Source: Phreatobacter sp. | Lineage (GTDB): Bacteria > Pseudomonadota > Alphaproteobacteria > Rhizobiales > Phreatobacteraceae | Length of the DNA: 64,000 nt | Reading direction: 5' to 3' | Assembly: GCF_022843985.1 (NCBI RefSeq) | Contig: NZ_JALHMP010000016.1 | Span: 32,666 to 96,665, forward strand | Part shown: positions 54,354 to 63,051 of the stretch, piece after piece | Layout of the letters: the number at the start of each line of letters is the position of its first letter | Position numbering within the stretch: position 1 is the stretch's first letter | The notes under the pieces: generated by a model | Database searches by the model: none | Seen by the model: the letters and a program-made list of their open reading frames with translations, nothing else | What the model was told of the DNA's origin: nothing | Position numbers and translations under genes: made by a program

Positions 54354-54354
54354 A

Positions 54355-56604
54355 GTGGGCCTATCAGCTTCAAGTCTGCTGAGCGAACTTGGCCTGGCAG
54401 AAAAGGGTCAGACCGGCCTTTACCTCGGTAGGGCTCTCTCACTTCCATCTTCGGATTCTCGTTTCCTGCCTGCCAAGATGCGAATCGGGGTATTCGCATT
54501 CCTCCGGTATGTGGCGCTCCAGGACTTCGCATCGCGGGATGCGTCGTTTCTTGGAGACGAATTAGTGGGGCTTTACGACGAATCAATCAGAGCTGTTCGT
54601 CTTAGCCAAACGACGCTCGACCATAGACGGAATTCGTGCGTTGCCATCGTTAATCTAGCTCAAAACTTAGCAAGGGCGGATGGTTACGATGTTGGACCTA
54701 TTGGCATGCGTCGTCCGTTGCATGACCCCCGGAGTGGGGCAGTGGCCACCACTCTTCAGCGTTTGGCAACGCGCGGCGAGTTTGGGCAATATCTAACGCG
54801 CGCGCTCGAAGCAAAATGCAGCAATGGAGAATGCCAATTCCCAGTGCTTGATATTCCCCTGATAAGGGTCTTTGTTAAATATCTCGAAGAGACTGATCCT
54901 GAAAGTCTTCTCGAAAATGCTGACCAGCTCAGTTCGATTATGGTCAAGGAGTTTAAGGACAAGCTGGAAAAGTTGGGGCGCGAAGCGCAGTATCGGCGGA
55001 AGTGCGTCCGATTGGCCGACCGGCTGATGGTTGGCGCGATGCAGCTTGCCGTATATGACGGCAAAACCGTCGGGACCCGGTTTTCGATCCCATATTCCGA
55101 TGATCGCCCTAAAGCTGAACCCCAGGCCGCGCGGAATGGCCGCAGGATCGATAAGATCGAACAGCTTGGTCCGCTGCAGGAGCAGATCGCAGCCGCTTTC
55201 CGTTCCGATGCCGCCCGTTTGGTGCCAGGGTCCATCCATGCCGCACTCACAAATATCCAGCCTTTGCTCCGGTATTTGGAAGCACACCCCGACATCACAG
55301 GCCTGAACGATCTCAGTAGATCGCATTTAGCGGCAATTGCTGAAAGTATCAGTGCAGGGGATGGACAGAAAGCCACTAAGCGCGGAGTATGGTCAACCAT
55401 TAAGCGCACGTTGACTCTCGTCGAGGATTTAGCGGCCCAGGGCCCTGTGTTGAAGTCCAAGATTCCGTGGCCGCCGGAACGGTGGACATCGGGAAGGAAT
55501 CAGAGGGGTAACGCGGATCAGGGCCTGACACCGGTGGAGGCGGCAGACCTTGAGCGTTTGGCAAGAGCAGAGATTAATGAGGTTATTTCCCGGCGCGAAC
55601 ATAGAGGACAACTCTTCCCGGGCCCGTTTGTGGAGGATCTGCAGGCATTTGAGCTCCTCTTAGCGTTTCGGACGGGGTTTAACCCAAGCACTCTTCGCAC
55701 TCTGAAGATCTCGGATATCCGCGAAACTGAAGACAATGTGGAAGTCTACGGTACTAAGCTACGCTCCATCAGGCAGCCGTTCGCTGCATTTGCCAAGAGC
55801 GAAAGTCCATTTTCGGGGCCTTGGCTTCTGAAGAAGATTGAGTTTGTCACTTCCCTGGCACGAGAACGGGCCCTCCCTCAGGACAAGGATAGTCTTTTCT
55901 TGTTTGAAAGGACGATGGGGGCCGGTCAGGGGCGTGTGCGTCCGTTCGACCCACAGAAGAATGGCGCCGAAAATCGCATGCTTGCGGACTTCGGGAGACG
56001 AGCCGGCATAGAGGGCCTCACTTTGCGGACTATGCGGGCCAGCTTCTCTAATCTCGCGTTTGCTGTTTCTGGAGACGATGTCCCAACCGTGCAGCGCGTT
56101 ATGGGCCATCGTGGTTCGGGCACAACGGAAGATTATAGCCGGGACCATACAAAAGGTCCGAGGCAGGAGATGCTCGGCGAAGCGATGGAGCGAAGGCTCC
56201 GCGATGCGCGGACCGACATGCGAAGAGACTCGCGGGATCGACCAATGGCAACCCTCTCGGGGGCAACCCCTGGGTTCGCGTGTCTCGATCCGTACCGGCC
56301 ACCAGAAGATCTTTTGCAGCTACCGGGCATGTGTGCGGCCTACGGATCCTGTCCGACTTGTCCGCAGGCTTGCGTCGACGTTTCGCTCCCGTCGTCTGCC
56401 TGTGATCTTGTTTTGTTGTCGGATGCGATCAGGACTTGGATAGGTCGCCAGGACGCCGATCCCCGACGGGTTATTTTTTGGCGTCAGCAGCTCGACGCCC
56501 TCGAAAGTGTCTGGCTGCCGCGTTTTCACATTGAGGTGCTCGCTGCGGCGTCGAGGATCCGGACGGTTCGAAAACCCCTTGATGCGGACTTTCTTCATGA
56601 CTAA
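54355..56604 (+). CDS. ginB: Large tyrosine recombinase GinB-like
   Basis: The 749-residue protein has a long N-terminal region of about 400 residues and a C-terminal tyrosine-recombinase domain. Visible are LLAFRTGFNPSTLRTLKISD, RTMRASFSN, VMGHRGSGTTEDYSRD (each near 430, 560 and 590). The first catalytic Arg of the usual TGxR is replaced (TGFN), and HxxR reads RTMR, while His and the nucleophile Tyr in TEDYS stay. After the domain follows a cysteine-rich stretch (MCAAYGSCPTCPQAC) that could bind zinc. The start GTG at 54355 has GGGGAG 8 nt upstream. The stop overlaps ginC by 8 nt. Confidence 0.75.
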   Translation: MGLSASSLLSELGLAEKGQTGLYLGRALSLPSSDSRFLPAKMRIGVFAFLRYVALQDFASRDASFLGDELVGLYDESIRAVRLSQTTLDHRRNSCVAIVNLAQNLARADGYDVGPIGMRRPLHDPRSGAVATTLQRLATRGEFGQYLTRALEAKCSNGECQFPVLDIPLIRVFVKYLEETDPESLLENADQLSSIMVKEFKDKLEKLGREAQYRRKCVRLADRLMVGAMQLAVYDGKTVGTRFSIPYSDDRPKAEPQAARNGRRIDKIEQLGPLQEQIAAAFRSDAARLVPGSIHAALTNIQPLLRYLEAHPDITGLNDLSRSHLAAIAESISAGDGQKATKRGVWSTIKRTLTLVEDLAAQGPVLKSKIPWPPERWTSGRNQRGNADQGLTPVEAADLERLARAEINEVISRREHRGQLFPGPFVEDLQAFELLLAFRTGFNPSTLRTLKISDIRETEDNVEVYGTKLRSIRQPFAAFAKSESPFSGPWLLKKIEFVTSLARERALPQDKDSLFLFERTMGAGQGRVRPFDPQKNGAENRMLADFGRRAGIEGLTLRTMRASFSNLAFAVSGDDVPTVQRVMGHRGSGTTEDYSRDHTKGPRQEMLGEAMERRLRDARTDMRRDSRDRPMATLSGATPGFACLDPYRPPEDLLQLPGMCAAYGSCPTCPQACVDVSLPSSACDLVLLSDAIRTWIGRQDADPRRVIFWRQQLDALESVWLPRFHIEVLAAASRIRTVRKPLDADFLHD

Positions 56605-58618
56605 CCGAACCGCACTAACCCAATTTCAGAACTGGACGATCGATGAGTTGCAAAACGCCCGCTTGCCCGGAGGCAGTCGGTGGAACGGGTTGCGGTGGAG
56701 TTTTCCGCAGGAGACGCCGGGGCTGGCAAATGCCTCATACCGCATCGACTGGCGGGCGCCGATAGGCAACGGTTCGTTACTGACAGACCCAGCAAACGTT
56801 GACCTTCTCGATAGCTGCCGGCGGATCATTTGGTGCTGGCTAGCTTCGCCGCCGTCGAAGAGCGCGCCCAAATACAATTCTATCAAAAACATCCACAATA
56901 AATTGTTCTTCTTTGTCAGGTGGATGAATATAAATGGCTACCGCGACTTTTCCTGCGTCACCCCTGAGATTATCGCGCTGTACAGACGGTCGCTGACAGA
57001 GTGGATGGCCGAAGGATCAGACGCGCAAGAAGAGACGAAGAATTGCAAGGAATGGAATTATAAGCACGATCGGCGCCCAAGGACGAGAGGGGGTATCGTT
57101 AGCTACCTATCCATTATCAGTGTAATCCATCACGCAAGACAAGCGCTCGAGGGGGTGGGACTGCCAGCCCCCGCGGAAGAAGATCCGTTTGGAGGTATAA
57201 CACCGATCACATTCGCGGAGCGGATGGCGCTTGTCGCCCCTGGATCGGTGCGCGAACTTCCCGACCCTATTTTTGCGAGGGTAGTCAATCACGCGTACTC
57301 GCTCGTTAGCTCGAAGGCCGCTTGTAGGACGGTCGAGCTGTTGAACCTCGTTGTCGAGAGGCGGGACCCCGAGGGTTTGTCCGACTACGACGAACTTCTG
57401 GAAGAGGCAGGCTGGCGGGAGTTTCTCCACGGCGAGGGCGCAAGCTTGGATGCTGGTCTGGCCAAGGCCTTCCGGGGTCATGTCAGCAGGCTCGTTGCTG
57501 CCGCGGCCGTCGTCATTCACGCGCTTATCGCGATTAGGCCATCGGAGCTCGCCGGGCTTCGCTACTCATCTGAAGTGGATCATCCTGAAGGTTGCAGTCC
57601 GATTGAGCTGGGCTGTGTCACAACGTCTCTGACCAGTGACGGCATGTTCGAAATTTTCAGGCTACACGGACGCATCTATAAGAACAGGGATGTTCCTGAA
57701 CCCGCTGAATGGGTTTTCGGATTGCGGCCAGTGGGCACTAGTTATTATCCGCCGCCGGTCGAGGCCGTCGCGCTGATTGCTCAACTGTTTCATAGCTGGC
57801 GCGTCATTCACTTTAAGGACGAGTTGTTCGTCCACATCGACAGAATGTGGGACTTAACGGGGGTCTATTCTGACCTGCTGAGGGATCACCAGGCTAACTT
57901 GGTCCAGGAGGCGCTTGGCACCGATCTGAGCCTGGGACAAGTGGTGACCCCCCAGGTGTGGCGCAAGTCATTTTCCAGGTACATGTTCCGGATGAATCCG
58001 GAACTGCTACCCGCCTTAAGCAATCACCTCCAGCATTTGTCCATGGCAACGACGGAAAGAGCTTACATAAAACCCAACCCCGGCACGTTGGATCAATGGA
58101 CCAATGTGGCTATCGAACAGGCAGGCTCATTCATCGCTGATGTTATTTCCGGGGAGCTCCGCGTGGCAGGACCCGTCGAACAGGCATTGTCTAGGCTCGC
58201 AGCATCAATCCGGCCACGCCTCAGTAATCTGGACGAGGCGAGCAAGCGGTCGTACTGCGCGGAGATGGCGAAGCGGACCAGCCTCAGCCTGTTCGAGTCG
58301 CATTTCGGCTTCTGCGTATTTCGGACCGATGGTGCGAGCTGCGTCCTAGCCCACGAAGCACGGATCACCCCCGCTTTTGGACGAAGAACACCAGACCTCT
58401 GCAGGTCGTGCAAGAACTTCGCTGTTGCACCCCATCACCTTCCATTCTGGGAACGGAGGAAGAGCGAGCTTATCGACGCGAAGGAAGGGCGCCTTCCCAA
58501 TGATCATCTCAGATACGTCCTGTCTCGACGGATCGAGGCATGCGATCTTGTGCTAAGCTGGTTCAACGGAGCTGACGATGATCAGGAAAAAAAAGCCGGC
58601 GTCACGAGAGCGCGCTGA
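56597..58618 (+). CDS. ginC: Large tyrosine recombinase GinC-like
   Basis: The 673-residue protein has a tyrosine-recombinase domain in its second half: AIRPSELAGL holds the first Arg, QVWRKSF holds the second Arg with Gln in place of the first His, and HLQHLSMATTERAYIKP gives His and the nucleophile Tyr. Near the C-terminus CVLAHEA and CRSCKNF may form a zinc site. The ATG at 56597 overlaps the ginB stop. The last 41 nt overlap ginD, including a run of eight A residues. Confidence 0.75.
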   Translation: MTNRTALTQFQNWTIDELQNARLPGGSRWNGLRWSFPQETPGLANASYRIDWRAPIGNGSLLTDPANVDLLDSCRRIIWCWLASPPSKSAPKYNSIKNIHNKLFFFVRWMNINGYRDFSCVTPEIIALYRRSLTEWMAEGSDAQEETKNCKEWNYKHDRRPRTRGGIVSYLSIISVIHHARQALEGVGLPAPAEEDPFGGITPITFAERMALVAPGSVRELPDPIFARVVNHAYSLVSSKAACRTVELLNLVVERRDPEGLSDYDELLEEAGWREFLHGEGASLDAGLAKAFRGHVSRLVAAAAVVIHALIAIRPSELAGLRYSSEVDHPEGCSPIELGCVTTSLTSDGMFEIFRLHGRIYKNRDVPEPAEWVFGLRPVGTSYYPPPVEAVALIAQLFHSWRVIHFKDELFVHIDRMWDLTGVYSDLLRDHQANLVQEALGTDLSLGQVVTPQVWRKSFSRYMFRMNPELLPALSNHLQHLSMATTERAYIKPNPGTLDQWTNVAIEQAGSFIADVISGELRVAGPVEQALSRLAASIRPRLSNLDEASKRSYCAEMAKRTSLSLFESHFGFCVFRTDGASCVLAHEARITPAFGRRTPDLCRSCKNFAVAPHHLPFWERRKSELIDAKEGRLPNDHLRYVLSRRIEACDLVLSWFNGADDDQEKKAGVTRAR

Positions 58619-58940
58619 AATGATATTCATGACGGCGCTCAACCGCTTGGTGCAGAGGCGCATTAAAGAGGGAAATCAGGTCAAGATCGATATGACATCG
58701 CTTGCGGAGGAAGCAGGCTACGCTCGGAGTTACCTGTACAAGTTTCCGATTGAATCGGTTATTGCCAGACTTCGTGAGATTCAATCGTCCGACGGTCTCC
58801 CCAAAAAGCCATCCTCTACCAGTGACGTGCTTCGAAAACTCAGGGATGAGCGCGACCAGATGAGGAAAGAGCGGGATATTGCAGTGGAGACCTCCCGCCG
58901 CTTGATGCTTGACTTGATGGAGCTGAAGGGAGGATTGTGA
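58578..58940 (+). CDS. ginD: Small GinD/TnpC-like protein of the recombinase operon
   Basis: The 120-residue basic protein has a likely helix-turn-helix in MTSLAEEAGYARSYLYKFP (residues 36-54) and a coiled-coil-prone C-terminus rich in Lys, Arg and Glu (LRKLRDERDQMRKERD). Tn554 TnpC and GInt GinD have this size and build and take part in recombination without being recombinases. It overlaps ginC by 41 nt and closes the operon. Relation by sequence was not tested; the call rests on size, layout and position. Confidence 0.7.
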   Translation: MIRKKKPASRERAEMIFMTALNRLVQRRIKEGNQVKIDMTSLAEEAGYARSYLYKFPIESVIARLREIQSSDGLPKKPSSTSDVLRKLRDERDQMRKERDIAVETSRRLMLDLMELKGGL

Positions 58941-59087
58941 GCACCGGTGAAGGGATCAACGCGAGTGCCGCAGTGAGCCGCCCCGGTTTTGCCGGATGCT
59001 TCAACTTCCAAGTAGGATGGAGCCATTCGTCTGCTGCAGGTTTCGTGGACCCCGAGAATGGGTGTTTCATGAAGCCGGAGGTGGGAG

Positions 59088-59378
59088 TTGCAACGACGAA
59101 AGTTTTCGCGGGGGTTCAAAGTTGAGGCGGTTCGGCTGATCAAGGAGCGGGGTGTATCGGTCGCTCAGGCAGCGCGCGATCTCGACGTGCAGGAGAACGT
59201 GCTGCGCAAGTGGGTGCGGGAGCTGGCGTCCGATCCCTGCCAGGCCTTTCCGGGTCATGGTCAGATCAAGCCGGAGCAGCTCGAGATCGAGAAACCGTGG
59301 CGGGAGGTCGCTAATCTCAAGGCGGAGCGTGACATCCCAACAATGGCCGTAGCCTACTTCGCGAACGACGTGGCATGA
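59088..59378 (+). CDS. IS3-family transposase OrfA, degraded copy
   Basis: The 96-residue frame reads RRKFSRGFKVEAVRLIKERG and DLDVQENVLRKWVREL, the HTH/leucine-zipper OrfA protein of an IS3-family element. The end has drifted (EIEKPWREVANLKAERDI). The start is a TTG at 59088. It overlaps the following orfB remnant by ATGA in the way that lets OrfAB be made by frameshifting. With orfB broken, it is probably not functional. The left inverted repeat may lie near 59047, but this is not certain. Confidence 0.7.
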   Translation: MQRRKFSRGFKVEAVRLIKERGVSVAQAARDLDVQENVLRKWVRELASDPCQAFPGHGQIKPEQLEIEKPWREVANLKAERDIPTMAVAYFANDVA

Positions 59379-59627
59379 GGTCCGCGTTCATTGCGAAGCA
59401 CCGGGGGATCTGGCCGGCGGCATGGCTTTGCGAAGCGCTGGATGTGTCGCGGTCGGGCTTCCAACCCTCGCTAAGCCGGAAGCCCAGCCAGCGCAGCCTT
59501 GGAGGATGAGGAGATCGGCGCCAAGGTACGGGCGAGCTTCATCGGCTCAGCGCGCACCTTTGGCGCAAGACGCGTCTGGCGGGACGTGCTGGCGGAAGGG
59601 ATTGACTGCAGGTTTAACCGCATTGAG
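59375..59627 (+). pseudogene. IS3-family transposase OrfB, N-terminal remnant with frameshift
   Basis: The reading starts at the ATG (59375) with FIAKHRGIWPAAWLCEALDVSRSGF, as in OrfB (first part only). At about 59504 one extra base shifts the frame, after which EEIGAKVRASFIGSARTFGARRVWRDVLAEG continues in the next frame. The match ends at about 59627. The integrase (DDE) core is missing. Confidence 0.75.
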
Positions 59628-59732
59628 CATCGTGATAGCCCGTTGCTCCATGGCTTGGGCGTCACGAAGCCATTCGTTCAGTCGGAAACAGGCGGTGGAG
59701 GACATTGACGAGTTCTCCCGGATATGCGTCAA
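59625..59732 (-). pseudogene. Start of a DUF892 (YciE/YciF) ferritin-like gene, cut by the IS remnant
   Basis: On the minus strand, 36 codons from 59732 read up to NEWLRDAQAMEQRAITML, which matches the first helix of DUF892 ferritin-like proteins. The match stops exactly where the IS3 reading on the other strand begins, so the IS removed or separated the rest of the gene. DUF892 proteins are stress-related four-helix proteins in rhizobia. Confidence 0.5.
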
Positions 59733-59827
59733 GCGTGACTTCCCAAAAATGTTGATGCAGATCCGCTCTCAATCCGCCAAGAAGCCTAGTGGTGTCGGAA
59801 GCCGCGGCTACCAATCGAGAATGCGCG

Positions 59828-60043
59828 ATGCCGTTCTTCAAAGGGGATTTTACCGCCGAGCAATTGGAGGCTATGCGCAAGGCCGCCGCCGAATGCTCAG
59901 CCGCCGCTGGCGTTAGCGGGCAGATCCATAAGGAAACAGATATTGCCCTCGCCATCCTCGCCGCGGCCGTAGCCGGCCGCCTCACGCACGACGAGATGGT
60001 TGCTGCCGGATTGGCGGCCCTTCGTGGTAACGCACTCAATTGA
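59828..60043 (+). CDS. Small hypothetical protein
   Basis: The 71-residue protein starts MPFFKGDFTAEQLEAMRKA and continues with ETDIALAILAAAVAGRLTHDE. It is helical and soluble, and no family was recognised. It lies in the island cargo between the IS3 remnant and a leftward small gene. A frame with 13 more codons upstream exists but has no good start signal. Confidence 0.6.
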   Translation: MPFFKGDFTAEQLEAMRKAAAECSAAAGVSGQIHKETDIALAILAAAVAGRLTHDEMVAAGLAALRGNALN

Positions 60044-60058
60044 GGCTCCGCGGGTGTT

Positions 60059-60268
60059 CTAATCCAGCCTGAGATCATTCTCCCTCGACGCCAATGCGAT
60101 CAACGATATCAACTCCTGGATCTGGCGTTTCGTCGTTGGATCGAGTTCGTCCCGATCGCAGGAGTTTGCGATCTGCATGACGGCAGCAATCTTTCTCTCC
60201 AGCGCCTCATCGGCTCGCTGGTCTGGGATGCGGTTGTCGTCCGTGCTCTGATCAAAGTGGTGCTGCAT
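60059..60268 (-). CDS. Small hypothetical protein
   Basis: The 69-residue acidic, helical protein includes ALERKIAAVMQIANSC and TTKRQIQELISLIALASREND (each shortened). No family was recognised. The ATG at 60268 has a GGAG about 9 nt upstream; an ATG 12 codons earlier has none at proper distance. It converges with the 59828 gene and is divergent from the response-regulator operon. Confidence 0.5.
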   Translation of the reverse strand: MQHHFDQSTDDNRIPDQRADEALERKIAAVMQIANSCDRDELDPTTKRQIQELISLIALASRENDLRLD

Positions 60269-60430
60269 CCGGGAGGGCTCCAAGCCTGGCAGATTGATGA
60301 GCATCCCTCGAAGCCGTTACCAATGGGTTCGCGGGCAAAAGGTCGATCGCCGTATCCACATTTTTGCATCGTGAATCACAGTTGCGCTATAGATCGGCAG
60401 CTGACAGGTGATTTTTGGGGACAGAACGCC

Positions 60431-61222
60431 ATGACCGATCCAGGCCCCCTGTCGTTGGACGACATCCAGTTCGTCGACAGCCATTGGAGTGTTCTGGTTG
60501 CCGAAGACAATGAAGGGTGTCGCCGCGACCTGCGCCGCGCGCTCGCGGACTACCGCTTTCCGACCGATGTGGTCGAGGTTTCAACCGCTTCCCAGCTCAT
60601 CGCCGAACTGGGTTCTAACCGGTACGACATCGCTTTTGTGGACATTGCGCTGGGCACATCATCCGGCCTCGAAGCGGTGGCGCAGGCCCGCGAATGCGGC
60701 ATGCGAACCTTTGTGGTCGTCGTGTCGGGTAGCCAGACGGCAGTGGATCGAGCTGAGGCCAAGGCGCTCGGCGCTTACGAGTTCATAGGCAAGCCTCTGC
60801 AGACCTCTGATGTTCACCGCGTGCTGGACGCGTTTCAGAGGATCAGCAGCCCGTCGACGGCGCTGCTCATCGACGACAGCGGGACCGCGCGAAGATTGAT
60901 GACGCGGATTTTCGAGCGGTCGATGTTCCGCGTGCTGGTCGACGAAGCTCCTGACGGTATAAGCGGTATCGAGAAATTCGCCCGCTCGCCCTCTGACTTC
61001 GTGTTCATCGATCTCAACATGGGGATCCTCGACGGTTTGTCGACGGCCCGAATTTTCCGGGCCTTCAGCAGCAAGGTGAAGATCGTGCTGGTATCCGGCG
61101 ACACAGCCGCCTTGGCGGAGCTGTCCGGGGTACGCACACTCCAGAAGCCTTTCGGACCCCGGGAACTCGACGTGTTGCTCCATGATCTTTACGGTCTGGA
61201 GCACCCCTCGCTTGCAGAGTGA
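60431..61222 (+). CDS. Response regulator with two receiver domains
   Basis: The 263-residue protein consists of two CheY-like receiver domains and no output domain. Domain one (about residues 18-135) has Glu25/Asp26, the phospho-acceptor Asp71 in AFVDIALG and Lys121 in IGKPL. Domain two (about 143-258) has Asp148/Asp149 in LLIDDSG, Asp194 in FIDLNMG and Lys239 in LQKPFG. Both look phosphorylatable. It is 24 bp upstream of a diguanylate cyclase gene in the same direction, so it probably passes a two-component signal into c-di-GMP control. No histidine kinase is seen nearby. Confidence 0.88.
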   Translation: MTDPGPLSLDDIQFVDSHWSVLVAEDNEGCRRDLRRALADYRFPTDVVEVSTASQLIAELGSNRYDIAFVDIALGTSSGLEAVAQARECGMRTFVVVVSGSQTAVDRAEAKALGAYEFIGKPLQTSDVHRVLDAFQRISSPSTALLIDDSGTARRLMTRIFERSMFRVLVDEAPDGISGIEKFARSPSDFVFIDLNMGILDGLSTARIFRAFSSKVKIVLVSGDTAALAELSGVRTLQKPFGPRELDVLLHDLYGLEHPSLAE

Positions 61223-61246
61223 GGAAACACGCGCCCTCGGTTTCCC

Positions 61247-62476
61247 ATGCCCAATGCTGCGCTCCCCATCGTTCTGAACATCCTGGTAGCCGGCATGTTC
61301 ACGGCCAGCTTCCTGATGATCGCACAGCTCAATCCCGACTTTCGCCGCGTGCGGTGGCTGGCCTTGAGCTACGCGGTGGGCATGTTCACCCCGCTGGCCG
61401 AGCTGGTGCTGCCACTCGCGGCCGACCCCACCGCATTCATGATCTTGAGCTACGGCAGCTTCCTGCTCGCCCTTGTGCTGGTCGGCCCCGCGCTGTCGAT
61501 CTTCTACAAGAAGGAGCCATGGTGGCGCGCGGCGGGACTGGTCGTGGTTGTTGGATTTGTCGCACGCCTCGCGATCTGGGGCGGCAGGCGCGACGACTTG
61601 ATCTATGAGTTCATCTATCAGACTCCCTTTGCCATTGCGGCAGCAGTTTGTGCCGCTACGGTCATTCACCATGGCCGTCGCACCGCCCTGGACGTCACGC
61701 TGGCCATCATCTTCTCTGTCATCGCCGGACATTTCCTGCTCAAACCGTTCGCGGCCTCATATCTCGGCTCGGGGCTGACCGCGGGCGACTACCTGAGCAG
61801 CCGCTATGCGATGCTTTCCCAATCGGCGACGGGGGCTCTGCTGATCGCGGTAGGCCTGACCCTGCTGATAAATGTCTTGCAGACCGTCGTTTCGCAGAAT
61901 CGCGACGCAGCATTCCGGGATTCACTCACGGGACTTCCCAATCGCCGCTCCTTGCACCAGGAGTTTGAGGCGAAGAAAAAGAGATGGCGCGACGAGCATC
62001 CATTGGCCCTTGCGATTGTCGATATCGACCACTTCAAGACAGTCAATGATCAGTGGGGCCATGACGCGGGCGACCGGACAATCCAGGCTGTCTCGCGGGC
62101 ACTGGAGGGCGCCCGGCCAAGGAACGGCTTTGTCTCGCGAGTGGGCGGTGAGGAGTTCGTCGTCCTTCTTCCTGCATGCCATCCCACCGTTGCTGCCGTG
62201 TGCTGCGAATCCCTGCGGCTCGCGATCGAGGCCGCCGATTGTGGCCTCGGCCGCCCGGTCACCGGCAGCATTGGATGGACGATGGTAACGGAGGCAGAGG
62301 ATCTGAATGATGCTCTCCGTCGCGCCGATCGCGGCCTATATCGCGCCAAACTTGCCGGTCGCAATCGCGTTGAGGCGGAGCCCATTTCGCTGGTCCGTGA
62401 TACGCGACCCGGGCTCCGAGTCGTTCCCCTCCAGACGCTACACATGAATGAAGCCGATCGCGGTCGAGATCTATGA
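61247..62476 (+). CDS. Membrane diguanylate cyclase (GGDEF)
   Basis: The 409-residue protein has six or seven membrane helices in its first 215 residues, a type of sensor part not recognised here. A GGDEF domain follows at about residues 225-385 with GGEEF at 300-304, DIDHFKTVND near residue 259 and LTGLPNRRSL near 227. These residues are sufficient for making c-di-GMP from two GTP. The inhibitory I-site (RxxD before GGEEF) is absent. The gene follows the double-receiver regulator and its end overlaps the convergent PilZ gene by 6 nt. Confidence 0.9.
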   Translation: MPNAALPIVLNILVAGMFTASFLMIAQLNPDFRRVRWLALSYAVGMFTPLAELVLPLAADPTAFMILSYGSFLLALVLVGPALSIFYKKEPWWRAAGLVVVVGFVARLAIWGGRRDDLIYEFIYQTPFAIAAAVCAATVIHHGRRTALDVTLAIIFSVIAGHFLLKPFAASYLGSGLTAGDYLSSRYAMLSQSATGALLIAVGLTLLINVLQTVVSQNRDAAFRDSLTGLPNRRSLHQEFEAKKKRWRDEHPLALAIVDIDHFKTVNDQWGHDAGDRTIQAVSRALEGARPRNGFVSRVGGEEFVVLLPACHPTVAAVCCESLRLAIEAADCGLGRPVTGSIGWTMVTEAEDLNDALRRADRGLYRAKLAGRNRVEAEPISLVRDTRPGLRVVPLQTLHMNEADRGRDL

Positions 62477-62809
62477 CAGTTTCCATGTCTCGTTTTTGAC
62501 GCGAGAGGTCATGGCCGCGAGCTTTTCCAGGGAGGTCACTGCGTCCGCCGCCTGGACAGCTTGGTACGTCACCCCTACAGCAGTTTCTGCTCGACGGACG
62601 AGTGTGCAGGCCCTGACGACGCCACCCCGTGGACCCGTGAAAAGCATCAGAAACTGATCGGGAACGATCTCCGGATCGACTGTGATCAACATCCCGGATT
62701 CGGAAATGTCCACGACGGCGCAAGGACCCAGCAGGGCATGATCGAGGCTCATGATGTAGCCGGGATAGCCCAGTTTCCTGCGCTGTGATCTGCGCTTTTG
62801 ACTCGTCAT
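62471..62809 (-). CDS. PilZ-domain protein (c-di-GMP receptor)
   Basis: The 112-residue protein is a single PilZ domain. It has the RxxxR-type start (RRSQRRK, residues 6-12) and the DISESG motif at residues 34-39, matching the (D/N)xSxxG c-di-GMP contact. It should bind c-di-GMP made by the convergent cyclase. An alternative frame upstream (to 62936) is a shadow. The target of the signal is unknown; the tad pilus lies on the same chromosome. Confidence 0.85.
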   Translation of the reverse strand: MTSQKRRSQRRKLGYPGYIMSLDHALLGPCAVVDISESGMLITVDPEIVPDQFLMLFTGPRGGVVRACTLVRRAETAVGVTYQAVQAADAVTSLEKLAAMTSRVKNETWKLS

Positions 62810-63051
62810 TCACTCCAGCTTTCGGCCTCCTGACTCTTCCATCGGCAACCATATCACCAACGCGGGTTGGCCGCAAGTGACAGAGGTGACGCAGCGTCAC
62901 TGCCGCAGTCCACTTTGCCACGGCCAGCTTCAACAAGCGAGGCGGACATGTCTGCGGGCAACCTCACGGGCGAGGCCTCCCAATTCCGCCAGGGGCTTGG
63001 ACGTTCCTCCCCGGCGTTAGCGCCGATGGAAATTGAGGGCCTCCGTTGGCT

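Noticed and set aside
58941..59087. Frame 58937-59125 as a separate small protein gene
   Set aside because: It overlaps ginD and the IS3 left end and shows no family signature; it looks like IS-flanking DNA.
62259..62936. 225-codon leftward frame over the end of the cyclase gene and the PilZ gene
   Set aside because: It is in another frame than PilZ and overlaps two well-supported genes.
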